Source: Candidatus Cloacimonadota bacterium (GTDB taxonomy: Bacteria; Cloacimonadota; Cloacimonadia; JGIOTU-2). Taken from it: a DNA stretch of 20,571 bases. Location: positions 1 to 20,571 of the forward strand of contig JAFGDR010000002.1 in NCBI GenBank assembly GCA_016932035.1, written 5' to 3'. A program made the position numbers and the translations under genes. A model generated the notes under the pieces. It saw only the letters and a program-made list of their open reading frames with translations. It searched no databases and was not told where the DNA came from. Below, in pieces: positions 8,316 through 16,174 of the stretch. Every line of letters starts with the position of its first letter. The first letter of the stretch is position 1.

Positions 8316-8989
8316 AGAAAAGGGATGAGATATTTGCAAAGATCACTGCATATATTGAATCAGCTAAAGTTATTTCTCCCTATAAAATTGCAATTGACGG
8401 CATCGATGCTTCGGGCAAAACGATCTTTGCAGATGATTTAGCAAATTATCTAAAAAGTAAAACCAGTAGACAGATCATACGTGCATCGATCGATGGATTT
8501 CACAATCCTGAAGAGATCAGACTTCGTAAGGGAAAGCTCTCACCTGTTGGTTATTATGAGGATTCATTTGATTATGAATCTCTTAAAAAACTTCTCCTTC
8601 AACCATTAATAAGAAGTAAAAATAGAAGCATTCTCACGAGCATTTATGATTATCGTTCAAAGACTAAAACCAATGAGAATTATATCATAGCTGAAGATAA
8701 CCCTATACTGCTTTTCGATGGAATTTTCCTTCTTAGAAAAGAATTATTCCATTATTGGGATCTATGTATATTTCTTGAAGTATCCTTTAAGACAGCATTA
8801 AAAAGAGCTCTGGAAAGAGATATCGACTATTTTGGTGATGAACATGTTCTCAAGATGAGATATGAACAGCGATATTTTCCGGGTCAGCAACTTTATCTCC
8901 ATGAAGCCCATCCAAATCAAATTGCAGATATAGTAGTTGATAATAATGATTATCAAAATCCTGAAATATTGAGAACGCATGTTAGATAG
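8312..8989 (+). CDS. Uridine-kinase-like P-loop phosphotransferase
   Basis: A 225-residue P-loop kinase of the uridine kinase/phosphoribulokinase-like group. The Walker A motif is GIDASGKT (30-37), followed by ASIDGFHNPEEIRLRKG and SPVGYYEDSFDYESL, a pattern usual in proteins annotated as uridine kinase-like. The segment LLFDGIFLL fits a Walker B-like strand. It starts with GTG inside the previous stop (GTGA overlap) and overlaps dinB by 11 bases. Uridine phosphorylation is possible, but this subgroup is diverse and no specificity residue is certain. Confidence 0.82.
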   Translation: MKKRDEIFAKITAYIESAKVISPYKIAIDGIDASGKTIFADDLANYLKSKTSRQIIRASIDGFHNPEEIRLRKGKLSPVGYYEDSFDYESLKKLLLQPLIRSKNRSILTSIYDYRSKTKTNENYIIAEDNPILLFDGIFLLRKELFHYWDLCIFLEVSFKTALKRALERDIDYFGDEHVLKMRYEQRYFPGQQLYLHEAHPNQIADIVVDNNDYQNPEILRTHVR

Positions 8990-10079
8990 AGACATAAAAA
9001 CAGAACAGCCAATCAGGAAGATCATTCACATTGACATGGATGCTTTCTTTGCAGCTGTCGAGGTAAGGGATAATCCTGCCTACAAAGGAAAACCGCTCAT
9101 TGTCGGCGGTGATCCGAATAGTAGGGGAGTTGTCGCCACATGTTCATATGAGGCGCGGAAATTTGGTATTCATTCTGCAATGGCAAGTGCTGTCGCCTAC
9201 CGGTTATGTCCTCATGCGATCTTCATTCATGGAAGGTACGAGGTTTACAGCAAGATATCCAAACAAATACGGAAAATATTTGATGATTATTCCAATCTCG
9301 TTGAACCGGTCTCGATCGATGAGGCATATCTTGATGTAACCTATAACAAACTCGGAATGAAATCAGCAACACTCATTGCAAAGGATATAAAAAAGAGGAT
9401 ATTCCAAGAAACTAAACTCACTGCATCTGCTGGTGTATCATACAATATGTTTTTGGCTAAGATCGCTTCTGATATGGATAAGCCGGATGGATTAGTTGTT
9501 ATTCCTCCAGATAAAGCAAAAGAAGTTCTGGAGGGGCTTCCGATTGGAAAATTCTATGGCATTGGCAAGGTGACGGAAAAGAAAATGCAGATACTCGGCA
9601 TACTAAAGGGTAGAGATCTAAAAGCGCAATCTCTTGAAGAGCTGATAAGACATTTTGGGAAAACCGGTGAATATTATTACTACATTGTAAGGGGAATTGA
9701 TAAAAGGCAGGTTACTCCTGAGAGAGACATCAAATCGATTGGGCATGAAAACACCTTCTCGACAGATATCGATGATATCAATGAAATGAAAGAGTATCTT
9801 ACCTCATGTGCTGAGAAAATTGAAGAAAGAATGAAGAAACATAATGTCGCCGGACGGACGATTACACTTAAGATCAAATATCCCGATTTCTATCAGGCGA
9901 CAAGAAGCCGAACACTGCAAAAACCAACGATGAATAAAGAGATTATCACACAAACCGTGTGCAATCTACTCGATGAAACACTGGTTAATAAATGCAGTGT
10001 TCGATTACTCGGTATCAGCGTTTCAAAACTGGAAACTGACGAGGTCAATCTCCCATACCAGCTTACCTTGCAATTATAA
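8979..10079 (+). CDS. dinB: DNA polymerase IV (Y-family translesion polymerase)
   Basis: This 366-residue Y-family polymerase copies across damaged bases. Catalytic motifs are intact: IIHIDMDAFFAAVE with Asp19 and steric-gate candidate Phe24, YEARKFGI, and SIDEAYLDV with Asp114-Glu115. The helix-hairpin-helix region (GKFYGIGKVTEKKM) and little-finger domain follow. The C-terminus QLTLQL resembles a beta-clamp binding peptide, so recruitment to the replisome is plausible. The ATG lies inside the end of the kinase gene, with only a weak ribosome site, suggesting translational coupling. No LexA-like operator is obvious upstream of the operon. Confidence 0.96.
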   Translation: MLDRDIKTEQPIRKIIHIDMDAFFAAVEVRDNPAYKGKPLIVGGDPNSRGVVATCSYEARKFGIHSAMASAVAYRLCPHAIFIHGRYEVYSKISKQIRKIFDDYSNLVEPVSIDEAYLDVTYNKLGMKSATLIAKDIKKRIFQETKLTASAGVSYNMFLAKIASDMDKPDGLVVIPPDKAKEVLEGLPIGKFYGIGKVTEKKMQILGILKGRDLKAQSLEELIRHFGKTGEYYYYIVRGIDKRQVTPERDIKSIGHENTFSTDIDDINEMKEYLTSCAEKIEERMKKHNVAGRTITLKIKYPDFYQATRSRTLQKPTMNKEIITQTVCNLLDETLVNKCSVRLLGISVSKLETDEVNLPYQLTLQL

Positions 10080-10100
10080 AAAAAGCCCTCAGAAGAGGGC
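10078..10100 (-). terminator. Rho-independent terminator for the ferritin-like gene (possibly bidirectional)
   Basis: A perfect 6-bp stem GCCCTC/GAGGGC (10085-10090/10095-10100) has a 4-base loop. Read on the minus strand it is followed at once by a run of seven T (10078-10084 as A on plus). On the plus strand the T-run comes only about 12 bases later, so termination of dinB there would be weaker. The A-run overlaps the dinB stop codon. Confidence 0.85.
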
Positions 10101-10126
10101 GTAATTATACAATTTTTTTTTAAGAA

Positions 10127-10429
10127 TTATTCGTGATGCTCGTGTTCGATTTCACTAAGCGAACCTTCGGTAAATAAATAGTCCTTCAGTTCATGATCAA
10201 AGGCAGGATCCTGTCTGCGAATCCATTCCATAAGCATTGCAGCGTGTTCCTTTTCTTCATCACGATTGTGCGCAAGTATTGATGCAAGTTCATCATCATC
10301 GCATACATCCACTCGTTGATTATACCAGTCGATTGCTTCCAATTCCTCGATTAGGGAGTTGAGGGCACGGCTCATATTTAATGTTACTTGTGAAAGTTCA
10401 CGAATATCTTCATGAGTACTGTTTGCCAT
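10127..10429 (-). CDS. Encapsulated-ferritin (EncFtn) family protein
   Basis: A 100-residue two-helix ferritin-like protein. Recognition rests on the near-canonical segments EELEAIDWYNQRVD (28-41), HNRDEEKEHAAM (54-65) and YLFTEG. These match the encapsulin-associated ferritin family, in which a decamer or annular assembly forms di-iron ferroxidase sites between subunits. Candidate iron ligands are Glu29, Glu59 and His62, with Trp35 nearby. The role would be Fe(II) oxidation for iron storage. The C-terminus (EIEHEHHE) lacks an evident encapsulin-targeting tail, and no encapsulin shell gene is in this window. The start has AGGAGG six bases upstream. It is a single-gene unit with its own promoter and terminator. 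Confidence 0.88.
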   Translation of the reverse strand: MANSTHEDIRELSQVTLNMSRALNSLIEELEAIDWYNQRVDVCDDDELASILAHNRDEEKEHAAMLMEWIRRQDPAFDHELKDYLFTEGSLSEIEHEHHE

Positions 10430-10452
10430 TATATCCTCCTGATTAATATTTT

Positions 10453-10485
10453 ACTATACTATAAAAACATTATCTCTTGATGCAA
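10453..10485 (-). promoter_or_regulatory. Candidate promoter of the EncFtn-like gene
   Basis: Read on the minus strand, TTGCAT (10480-10485) is followed after 16 bases by TATAGT (10458-10463). A second overlapping TATAGT lies at 10453-10458. The AGGAGG ribosome site and ATG (10429) follow within 30 bases. Confidence 0.5.
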
Positions 10486-10511
10486 GAAATTTTCAAAAAA
10501 ATCCATAGACC

Positions 10512-10554
10512 TTGACATGAAATGTTTCAAACAAATCTTTTTTTTATTCGGAGG
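10512..10554 (+). promoter_or_regulatory. TTGACA element and ribosome site of first ATPase-GNAT gene
   Basis: TTGACA (10512-10517) is followed after 19 bases by a C-T-run and then GGAGG (10550-10554), 4 bases before ATG 10559. No good TATAAT is present at the usual spacing. The same layout recurs before the paralog (12162) and the last gene (20374). Confidence 0.45.
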
Positions 10555-10558
10555 TCCA

Positions 10559-12064
10559 ATGGATATCAAGAAAGTATCGACATTACATTTGCCGGTTGAC
10601 CTGGCATACTTGCCGGCAGCTCAGGCATTTATCAATGAACTTGCCCGTCTCGCAAAGTTCTCGCAAAAGGATATTACGTTCTTTAACGTTGCAGTTGAAG
10701 AAGCAGTCACAAATGTTGTTAAGCACGCATTTCTTCCTGATGAAGAAGCAACATTCGATGTTATCTGCGAGTTGACACCAGTTGAATTCAAGGTCATTAT
10801 CAAGGATAAAGGAATGCCTTTTGATCCTACTCAAGTGAAGGATTTCTCTGCAGAAAAATCATTGGAAGGCGACGAACAGGTAGGTCTTGGATTTCGACTC
10901 ATGAAGGGTAGTGTCGACCAGCTTTCATTTCATAATATGGGTTATGGTGGTAAGGAAGTTCACCTTGTTAAATTCGTAGATCAAAAACATGTCGAAAAGT
11001 ATTTCCAAAAATCTGAAATGCAGGCATTCGAACAGCCGAAATATAAATCAAAAGAAGAAAGAGTGAAGATTCCATACCATGTGGAACTCCTCCAGAAAGA
11101 TCAGGCGATCGAGATATCACAATGTGCTTATCGAACCTATGGCTACACATATATTATGGAAAATATTTACTATCCTGAACGACTGATCGAAATGACCAAG
11201 TCTGGTGAACTTATCTCAGCTGTTGCTGTATGTGATGACACTGGCGAAGCAATGAGTCATTGTGCGTTGGAGCGTTTTGGTAAAAAGTGGGATACACCTG
11301 AACTGGGAATGGCATTTACCAAACCGAAATTCCGAGGTCAGGGTGCTATGATATCCTTGAATGAGTTTCTTGAATTGGAAGCAAAAGATAAAATGATCAA
11401 AGGTATGTATGCAAAAGGAGTTACAACACATCCCTTTTCGCAAAAAGCATTACTTAGAAGTGGTTTCCAAGATGCCGCAATACTCATTGGATTATCACCT
11501 CCGAAAACATTCGAGGGTATGAAAGATCAGGGAGTCCAGCGGGAAACACTTGTCCTAAGTTATAAAAAACTCTTAGAGCAAAATGTAGAAATATATATAC
11601 CAATGCATCACAAAAAGATAATAGAGAAGATTTATAAGAATATTGAGATCGATGCGCATCTGAATACAACGGACTCTTCAAAAAAGAAGAAGAAAGATAT
11701 GATACAGTCTGATGTGGAAATCGAAGTGAAGGATACTCTTAATTTTGGGAATATATATATCAATGACAGTGGTTATAATATCAAACTTGAGATCAAGCAG
11801 CGATTGAAAGAACTCTGTCAGAAAAAGATTGAGACTGTAAATCTTTATATCGATCTCTGCGATGAAAATTCAGTAAAATATATTGAGGATTTCGAATCGC
11901 TAGGCTTTTTCTTTTCTGGGGTGTTCCCTAGTAATAAGAAGCAGTTTCTCATCCTTCAGTATCTTAATAATGTTCCTATTGATTATTCTAAGATTGTACT
12001 TGTTTCTGATTTTGCCCAGGAGCTTGGAAAATACGTTCAGGAATGTGATCCGAATCAGAAGTGA
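10559..12064 (+). CDS. RsbW-like ATPase domain fused to GNAT-like domains (copy 1)
   Basis: A 501-residue protein. Residues 5-135 are a histidine-kinase-type ATPase domain of the anti-sigma (RsbW/SpoIIAB) type: N box VEEAVTNVVKHAF with Glu47/Glu48 and Asn52, G1 box DKGMPFD (83-89), G2 box GLGFRLMKG (109-117). Residues about 165-340 are GNAT-like, with KPKFRGQGAM as the acetyl-CoA loop. A Lys-rich linker (SSKKKKKD) leads to a C-terminal segment ending LGFFFSGVFP and QYLNNVPIDY, which resembles a second GNAT-like half. The start at ATG 10559 is set by GGAGG. The protein may be a signalling switch whose kinase-like domain senses or phosphorylates a partner while the GNAT part modifies something; this is inference. 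No sigma factor or STAS antagonist is nearby. A paralog of identical length follows. Confidence 0.83.
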   Translation: MDIKKVSTLHLPVDLAYLPAAQAFINELARLAKFSQKDITFFNVAVEEAVTNVVKHAFLPDEEATFDVICELTPVEFKVIIKDKGMPFDPTQVKDFSAEKSLEGDEQVGLGFRLMKGSVDQLSFHNMGYGGKEVHLVKFVDQKHVEKYFQKSEMQAFEQPKYKSKEERVKIPYHVELLQKDQAIEISQCAYRTYGYTYIMENIYYPERLIEMTKSGELISAVAVCDDTGEAMSHCALERFGKKWDTPELGMAFTKPKFRGQGAMISLNEFLELEAKDKMIKGMYAKGVTTHPFSQKALLRSGFQDAAILIGLSPPKTFEGMKDQGVQRETLVLSYKKLLEQNVEIYIPMHHKKIIEKIYKNIEIDAHLNTTDSSKKKKKDMIQSDVEIEVKDTLNFGNIYINDSGYNIKLEIKQRLKELCQKKIETVNLYIDLCDENSVKYIEDFESLGFFFSGVFPSNKKQFLILQYLNNVPIDYSKIVLVSDFAQELGKYVQECDPNQK

Positions 12065-12108
12065 AGTTTCAGTAATTATCGCTAAGCTAAGCAGTCAAGT
12101 TTAAGAGT

Positions 12109-12118
12109 TAACGCGTTA
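12109..12118. promoter_or_regulatory. 10-bp palindrome next to promoter
   Basis: TAACGCGTTA is a perfect palindrome that directly abuts the TTGACA at 12119. It could be an operator for the second paralog; no regulator is identified. Confidence 0.25.
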
Positions 12119-12147
12119 TTGACACGTAGAATTTTATACACAATAAT
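12119..12147 (+). promoter_or_regulatory. Candidate sigma-70-like promoter of second ATPase-GNAT gene
   Basis: TTGACA (12119-12124), a 17-base spacer and AATAAT (12142-12147). A second TTGACA at 12162-12167 lies downstream in the layout shared with copy 1 (19 bases, then CC and a T-run, then GGAGG at 12203-12207). Two promoters, or one promoter and one inherited element, are both possible. Confidence 0.45.
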
Positions 12148-12211
12148 AAATGTTACAGTCCTTGACAAATGTATTTCTACATATATCCTTTTTTTTACAT
12201 TTGGAGGTTCA

Positions 12212-13717
12212 ATGAAACTTAAAAAAATATCGACACTACATGTACCAGCGGACCTGGCATACCTTGCGGCAATACAGGCGTTTATAAATGAACTTGCACG
12301 CATTGCCAAATTCTCTCAAAAGGATATTACATTTTTCAGCGTTGCTGTTGAGGAAGCAGTTACAAATGTTGTAAAACACGCATTCCTACCTGAACAAAAA
12401 GAGCACTTTGATGTCATTTGTGAATTAACACCAATTGAATTCAAGGTTATCATCCGAGATAAAGGATTACCTTTTGATCCTGATCGTGTAAAGGATTTCT
12501 CGGCTGAGAAATCTCTTGATGGAGATGAGCAGGTAGGGCTTGGTTTCAGGTTAATGAAGGGAAGTGTTGATAAAATATCATTTCATAATTTGGGTTATGG
12601 GGGTAAAGAAGTCCAGCTTGTAAAATTTATTGATCAGAAGCATATCGATGAATATCTTAAAACCTCTCAAATGGAAGCGTATGATGAACCTGAATTTGTG
12701 GCGAAAAAAGAAATTGTGAGAATTCCTTTCCATACGATGCTTCTGCAGCCAAGTCAGGCAGTCGAGATATCGCAATGTGCTTATAGAGCGTATGGTTATA
12801 CATATTTGATGGAAAATATCTATTATCCTGAACGTCTTATTGAAATGAATAAAACAGGTGAACTTATCTCTGCCGTTGCGGTGTCAGATTTAAATAATGA
12901 AGTGCTGGGACATATTGCACTTGAGTTTTTTGGAAGAAAGAAAAAGATTCCTGAGCTGGGCATGGCATTCACAAAACCAAAATTCCGCAGACAGGGATGC
13001 ATGAAACATCTGAGTGAATTTCTCGAAAACCAAGTTATGAAAAGAGGTGTTAAAGGTATCTATGCTGATGCCGTAACAGTTCATCCATATTCACAAAAAG
13101 CACTTCTCGGTATTGGTTACAAATCTGCTGGTTTGCGTATCGGTCTTGATCCGCCACGATCCTTTAAAAGTATGGAAAATCAATGTACACAGCGTGAGAC
13201 ATTGGTGCTTATGTATAAGATGTTAATTCCCCAGGATGTCCAGGTCTTTGTACCGATTCATCATAAAAGCATTATTGAGAAAATATATAAACATCTCGGG
13301 ATCAATGCAGATGTTCAGACACTTGAGGGTATTGACGAAGATAAGAGTACGGTGGTTCAGTCTGATGTGGAAGTTGATGTCGTAGAATCAGCCGGGATTG
13401 CAAGTTTTATTGTGAATTCAATTGGCAATAATTTTCTTGAAGAGATTAAGTACCGGCTTAGAGACTTGTGCCTGAAAAGGATTGAAATAATTGATCTTCG
13501 TCTGGATATGTGTGATAGAAATCTTATGAAATTCGTTCCTCAACTGGAAATGCTTGGATTCTTCTTCTCAGGCGTATTACCCGATGATGATAAACAGTAT
13601 CTCCTGCTTCAGTATCTTAACAATGTTCCTATCGATTATGATAAAATTATGTGTGAATCTGAGTTTGCTAAGGAATTAAAAGAGTATGTTAAACAGTGTG
13701 ATTCGAACAGGTTGTAG
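12212..13717 (+). CDS. RsbW-like ATPase domain fused to GNAT-like domains (copy 2)
   Basis: Paralog of the preceding gene with the same length (501 residues) and collinear throughout; most positions agree by eye, most strongly in the ATPase domain. The N box (VEEAVTNVVKHAF), G1 box (DKGLPFD) and G2 box (GLGFRLMKG) are intact. The GNAT loop reads KPKFRRQGCM instead of KPKFRGQGAM, replacing the first loop Gly with Arg, so acetyl-CoA binding may differ between copies. The Lys-rich linker of copy 1 is replaced by an acidic one (EGIDEDKS). The C-terminal LGFFFSGVLP and QYLNNVPIDYDKI segment is conserved. ATG 12212 is preferred over an upstream in-frame TTG at 12119 because GGAGG (12203-12207) fits and the extension is not shared by copy 1. 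It converges with the permease gene, 5 bases away. Confidence 0.83.
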   Translation: MKLKKISTLHVPADLAYLAAIQAFINELARIAKFSQKDITFFSVAVEEAVTNVVKHAFLPEQKEHFDVICELTPIEFKVIIRDKGLPFDPDRVKDFSAEKSLDGDEQVGLGFRLMKGSVDKISFHNLGYGGKEVQLVKFIDQKHIDEYLKTSQMEAYDEPEFVAKKEIVRIPFHTMLLQPSQAVEISQCAYRAYGYTYLMENIYYPERLIEMNKTGELISAVAVSDLNNEVLGHIALEFFGRKKKIPELGMAFTKPKFRRQGCMKHLSEFLENQVMKRGVKGIYADAVTVHPYSQKALLGIGYKSAGLRIGLDPPRSFKSMENQCTQRETLVLMYKMLIPQDVQVFVPIHHKSIIEKIYKHLGINADVQTLEGIDEDKSTVVQSDVEVDVVESAGIASFIVNSIGNNFLEEIKYRLRDLCLKRIEIIDLRLDMCDRNLMKFVPQLEMLGFFFSGVLPDDDKQYLLLQYLNNVPIDYDKIMCESEFAKELKEYVKQCDSNRL

Positions 13718-13722
13718 GAGTG

Positions 13723-15060
13723 CTATTCTTCTTCTTTCTTGAATAGTCTATCCAGGTTGAACACCTGGTGCAGCAACACTGCAAGAATTGTTGTGGTTGG
13801 CAGGGGATCGGTAAAGAATGTCTTGATGAGTTCCGGTGAACGTGCATAAAGTTCCGGGAGCATTGCTGTACTCAATCCAAAGATAAGTGAGATCCCAACA
13901 ACAAAGGTTTTTCGTGTATCCCATTTCTGGCTGAACATCTCCTTCAAACCGGTGCATATCATAAAGCAGCCGGAAAAAACAATCGAAGCACCGAGAACCG
14001 GTTTGGGAATTAGGGAAAGTGCAGTAATAAGTTTCGGGAAAAATGCCAGGATGATAAAGATCGCACCTGCTACCACACTGATCCAGCGACTCACCACTTT
14101 TGTGACACCTGCAAGACCGATATTACTGGAGGATGTATCAACAGCCATACCGCCGATCAGTCCGGCAAATGCAGTTGACAAGCCGTCTGCTATTAAACCC
14201 TTTCTGATAGGAGTAAAATTCACTTCTTTGAGTTCGGGCTCAGAGATTTTCTGCGCTGCAAGCAGATTGCCAAAGGACTTCAATGATCCGCTGATCGCGA
14301 TCACAATAAAGGGGATGAGCATTTTTAGATCGATCGTAATTCTCTTGAATTCCGGACCGAAAGAGGGAAGCGCGAAGGTCGGACTGTTCTTTATTGCAAG
14401 AAGATTATACCAGTATTCGGGTACAAGAATGAGTGCAAGTGCCCAACCCAAGACCATACCAACAAGCAGGCAGTACATTTTAAGGAATCCCTTTCCCCAA
14501 ATATTACTCAAAACCATAATAAGCAAACTGATCACACCGATAAGGATATCAACACTTCGAATTGCATCTCCGTAATAGGCAAGTCCAAAAACAGATGTTG
14601 TTCCAAGCTTGATAATACTCACACCAACCATTGCGACCACCAGTCCGACAACATAGGTGGGGAAAACTTTTCTCAACTTTTGAACGATTGGTGCAAGTGC
14701 TACTTCCACAAAACCTGCCACGATGATAAGTCCGCGCATAAGCGGAAGTCCGCCAAACCATGCTGCAGAGAGTGAAAGACTAAAATATGATGGTCCGCAT
14801 AGGTTCGGACACAAGTATTTCGAGCCGATATAGGGAATGCCGACCGATTGGATGATCGAACCTACTCCTACAGCGATCATCGATAAAGAAATCAATGAAG
14901 CCGTAAATTCCATGGATGCGCTGAGCTGACTGCAGAAAAGAATGGGAAGACAAAGCGACATGACCATTAACATCACATGCTGGATTGAAAGGACGAACAG
15001 TTGACCTGGTGGTGGAACTTCGTTTACAGAATATTCATATTTTCTTTGTTTTTGAGTCAT
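13723..15060 (-). CDS. NCS2-family xanthine/uracil permease
   Basis: A 445-residue inner-membrane transporter with about twelve or more hydrophobic segments. Family features include the N-terminal LSIQHVMLMVMSLCLPILF, the LCPNLCGPSYF region, and ISGSLKSFGNLLAAQKISEPE followed by GLIADGLSTAFAGLIGGMAVDTSSSNIG, the conserved region after TM8. It should import a nucleobase (uracil, xanthine or a related purine) with protons or sodium; which one cannot be decided here. The start has GGAGA a few bases upstream. The Cache lipoprotein gene ends 14 bases before it on the same strand, so the two are probably cotranscribed. Confidence 0.92.
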   Translation of the reverse strand: MTQKQRKYEYSVNEVPPPGQLFVLSIQHVMLMVMSLCLPILFCSQLSASMEFTASLISLSMIAVGVGSIIQSVGIPYIGSKYLCPNLCGPSYFSLSLSAAWFGGLPLMRGLIIVAGFVEVALAPIVQKLRKVFPTYVVGLVVAMVGVSIIKLGTTSVFGLAYYGDAIRSVDILIGVISLLIMVLSNIWGKGFLKMYCLLVGMVLGWALALILVPEYWYNLLAIKNSPTFALPSFGPEFKRITIDLKMLIPFIVIAISGSLKSFGNLLAAQKISEPELKEVNFTPIRKGLIADGLSTAFAGLIGGMAVDTSSSNIGLAGVTKVVSRWISVVAGAIFIILAFFPKLITALSLIPKPVLGASIVFSGCFMICTGLKEMFSQKWDTRKTFVVGISLIFGLSTAMLPELYARSPELIKTFFTDPLPTTTILAVLLHQVFNLDRLFKKEEE

Positions 15061-15074
15061 TATCTCTCCGGTGA

Positions 15075-16034
15075 TTATGGCGGATTGGGCAGGTCTGTAA
15101 CAGCACCGACATATATGATCTCATCGCCATATACTGCTTTACGGATATACATACACTTTTTCACAAGCTCTCGTCTGAATCTGTTCTTTGCGAGGAACAC
15201 TTCCCAAACACTGTCGTTTGTCTGCAATTCGTTTACTGCTTTTACGAATGGTTTATTGCCAACTTCGTCAGTGCATTCCAGGAGTTCGATCTTTGCAAGA
15301 CTGTCCTCCAATACAGGTGAGATCAATATTTTCCCGTCAGGTCCAAAGGCAAAAATACTTACTTCCCGATAATTATATTCAGAAGTAGGGTCAGATATTT
15401 CATCGAATGCATCATGACCTTTTTCTTCTATGAGTTCAGCAGCATTATCGACATTGATGCGCATGAATTCCTGCTCTTCCTGCGGATAGTTTATGCCGCC
15501 GCCAACGCAATATTCCTTTCCTTCGGGAGTTGTTACCCTGAAATGACATGATGATTTCGGTACAGGGAAGAATTTTCCCGGCTCCCACCATGTATAGTGA
15601 ATCCAAGAGTGCGGATTGGTTTCATCTTCCAGGGCTTTGAATGTTAATGCAGCTACCTTTTTCCCATTTTTATCGATGATACTCCAAAGATTGAGATTCT
15701 CCAGGTTTTCCATGCCACTATGAAATACACAATTGAAATCCAGATCATAAATGTAAAGGTAAGTATCTTTCGTTCGAAAATGTTCCCTGTTCTCATGAAA
15801 ATATTCAAGTCCAGCCAATCCCTCTTTTTCGAGGATTTTCGCAGCATCATACACGAATTTCACTAGGTTTTTTGTGTCCCGGTAATGATACATGCTGACA
15901 TCGAGTTCGTCATATTTTCCTGTACAGCCTGAAAAGAGAAGAAATAGGGAAGCAATAACGATAGGATGTATAAAATGTATGTTTGGGATGAATCTTGAAA
16001 AGGTAATTTGTATAAGTTTATTACAAGATTTCAT
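15075..16034 (-). CDS. Lipoprotein with tandem Cache-like sensor domains
   Basis: A 319-residue protein. The N-terminus is a long signal with hydrophobic core PIVIASLFLLFSGC, where Cys37 fits a lipoprotein cleavage site (Phe at -3 is atypical). Two Cache-like repeats follow. The first (about 48-190) contains VYDAAKILEKEG, DTYLYIYDLDFNCVFH, WSIIDKNGKKV and YTWWEPG. The second (about 195-315) contains VDNAAELIEEKG, SIFAFGPDGKILISP and YIRKAVYGDEIIYVGAV. Cache domains bind small ligands outside the cell and are usually attached to chemoreceptors or kinases; here no output domain is present. Lying 14 bases upstream of a nucleobase permease, it may act as a surface ligand-binding partner, which is inference. 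No good ribosome site is seen before ATG 16034. Confidence 0.75.
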   Translation of the reverse strand: MKSCNKLIQITFSRFIPNIHFIHPIVIASLFLLFSGCTGKYDELDVSMYHYRDTKNLVKFVYDAAKILEKEGLAGLEYFHENREHFRTKDTYLYIYDLDFNCVFHSGMENLENLNLWSIIDKNGKKVAALTFKALEDETNPHSWIHYTWWEPGKFFPVPKSSCHFRVTTPEGKEYCVGGGINYPQEEQEFMRINVDNAAELIEEKGHDAFDEISDPTSEYNYREVSIFAFGPDGKILISPVLEDSLAKIELLECTDEVGNKPFVKAVNELQTNDSVWEVFLAKNRFRRELVKKCMYIRKAVYGDEIIYVGAVTDLPNPP

Positions 16035-16174
16035 ATCACGATTTAATAGAAATCCAATGATTAGATGTCAATTTTTTAATGACTCTAACCTCTTATTTTT
16101 TAGAAATCCTCAAATACTCTATGAAACCTTGCGAATGGATGAAATTCTTCGCAACGGTTGAAAACCGAATAGTT

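Noticed and set aside
12119-12211. N-terminal extension of copy 2 from TTG 12119
   Set aside because: The extension covers the promoter region, is not shared with copy 1, and the ATG at 12212 has a well-placed GGAGG.
13952-14575. Long plus-strand open frame (207 codons)
   Set aside because: It lies wholly antisense to the well-supported permease gene, has no ribosome site and no recognisable domain.
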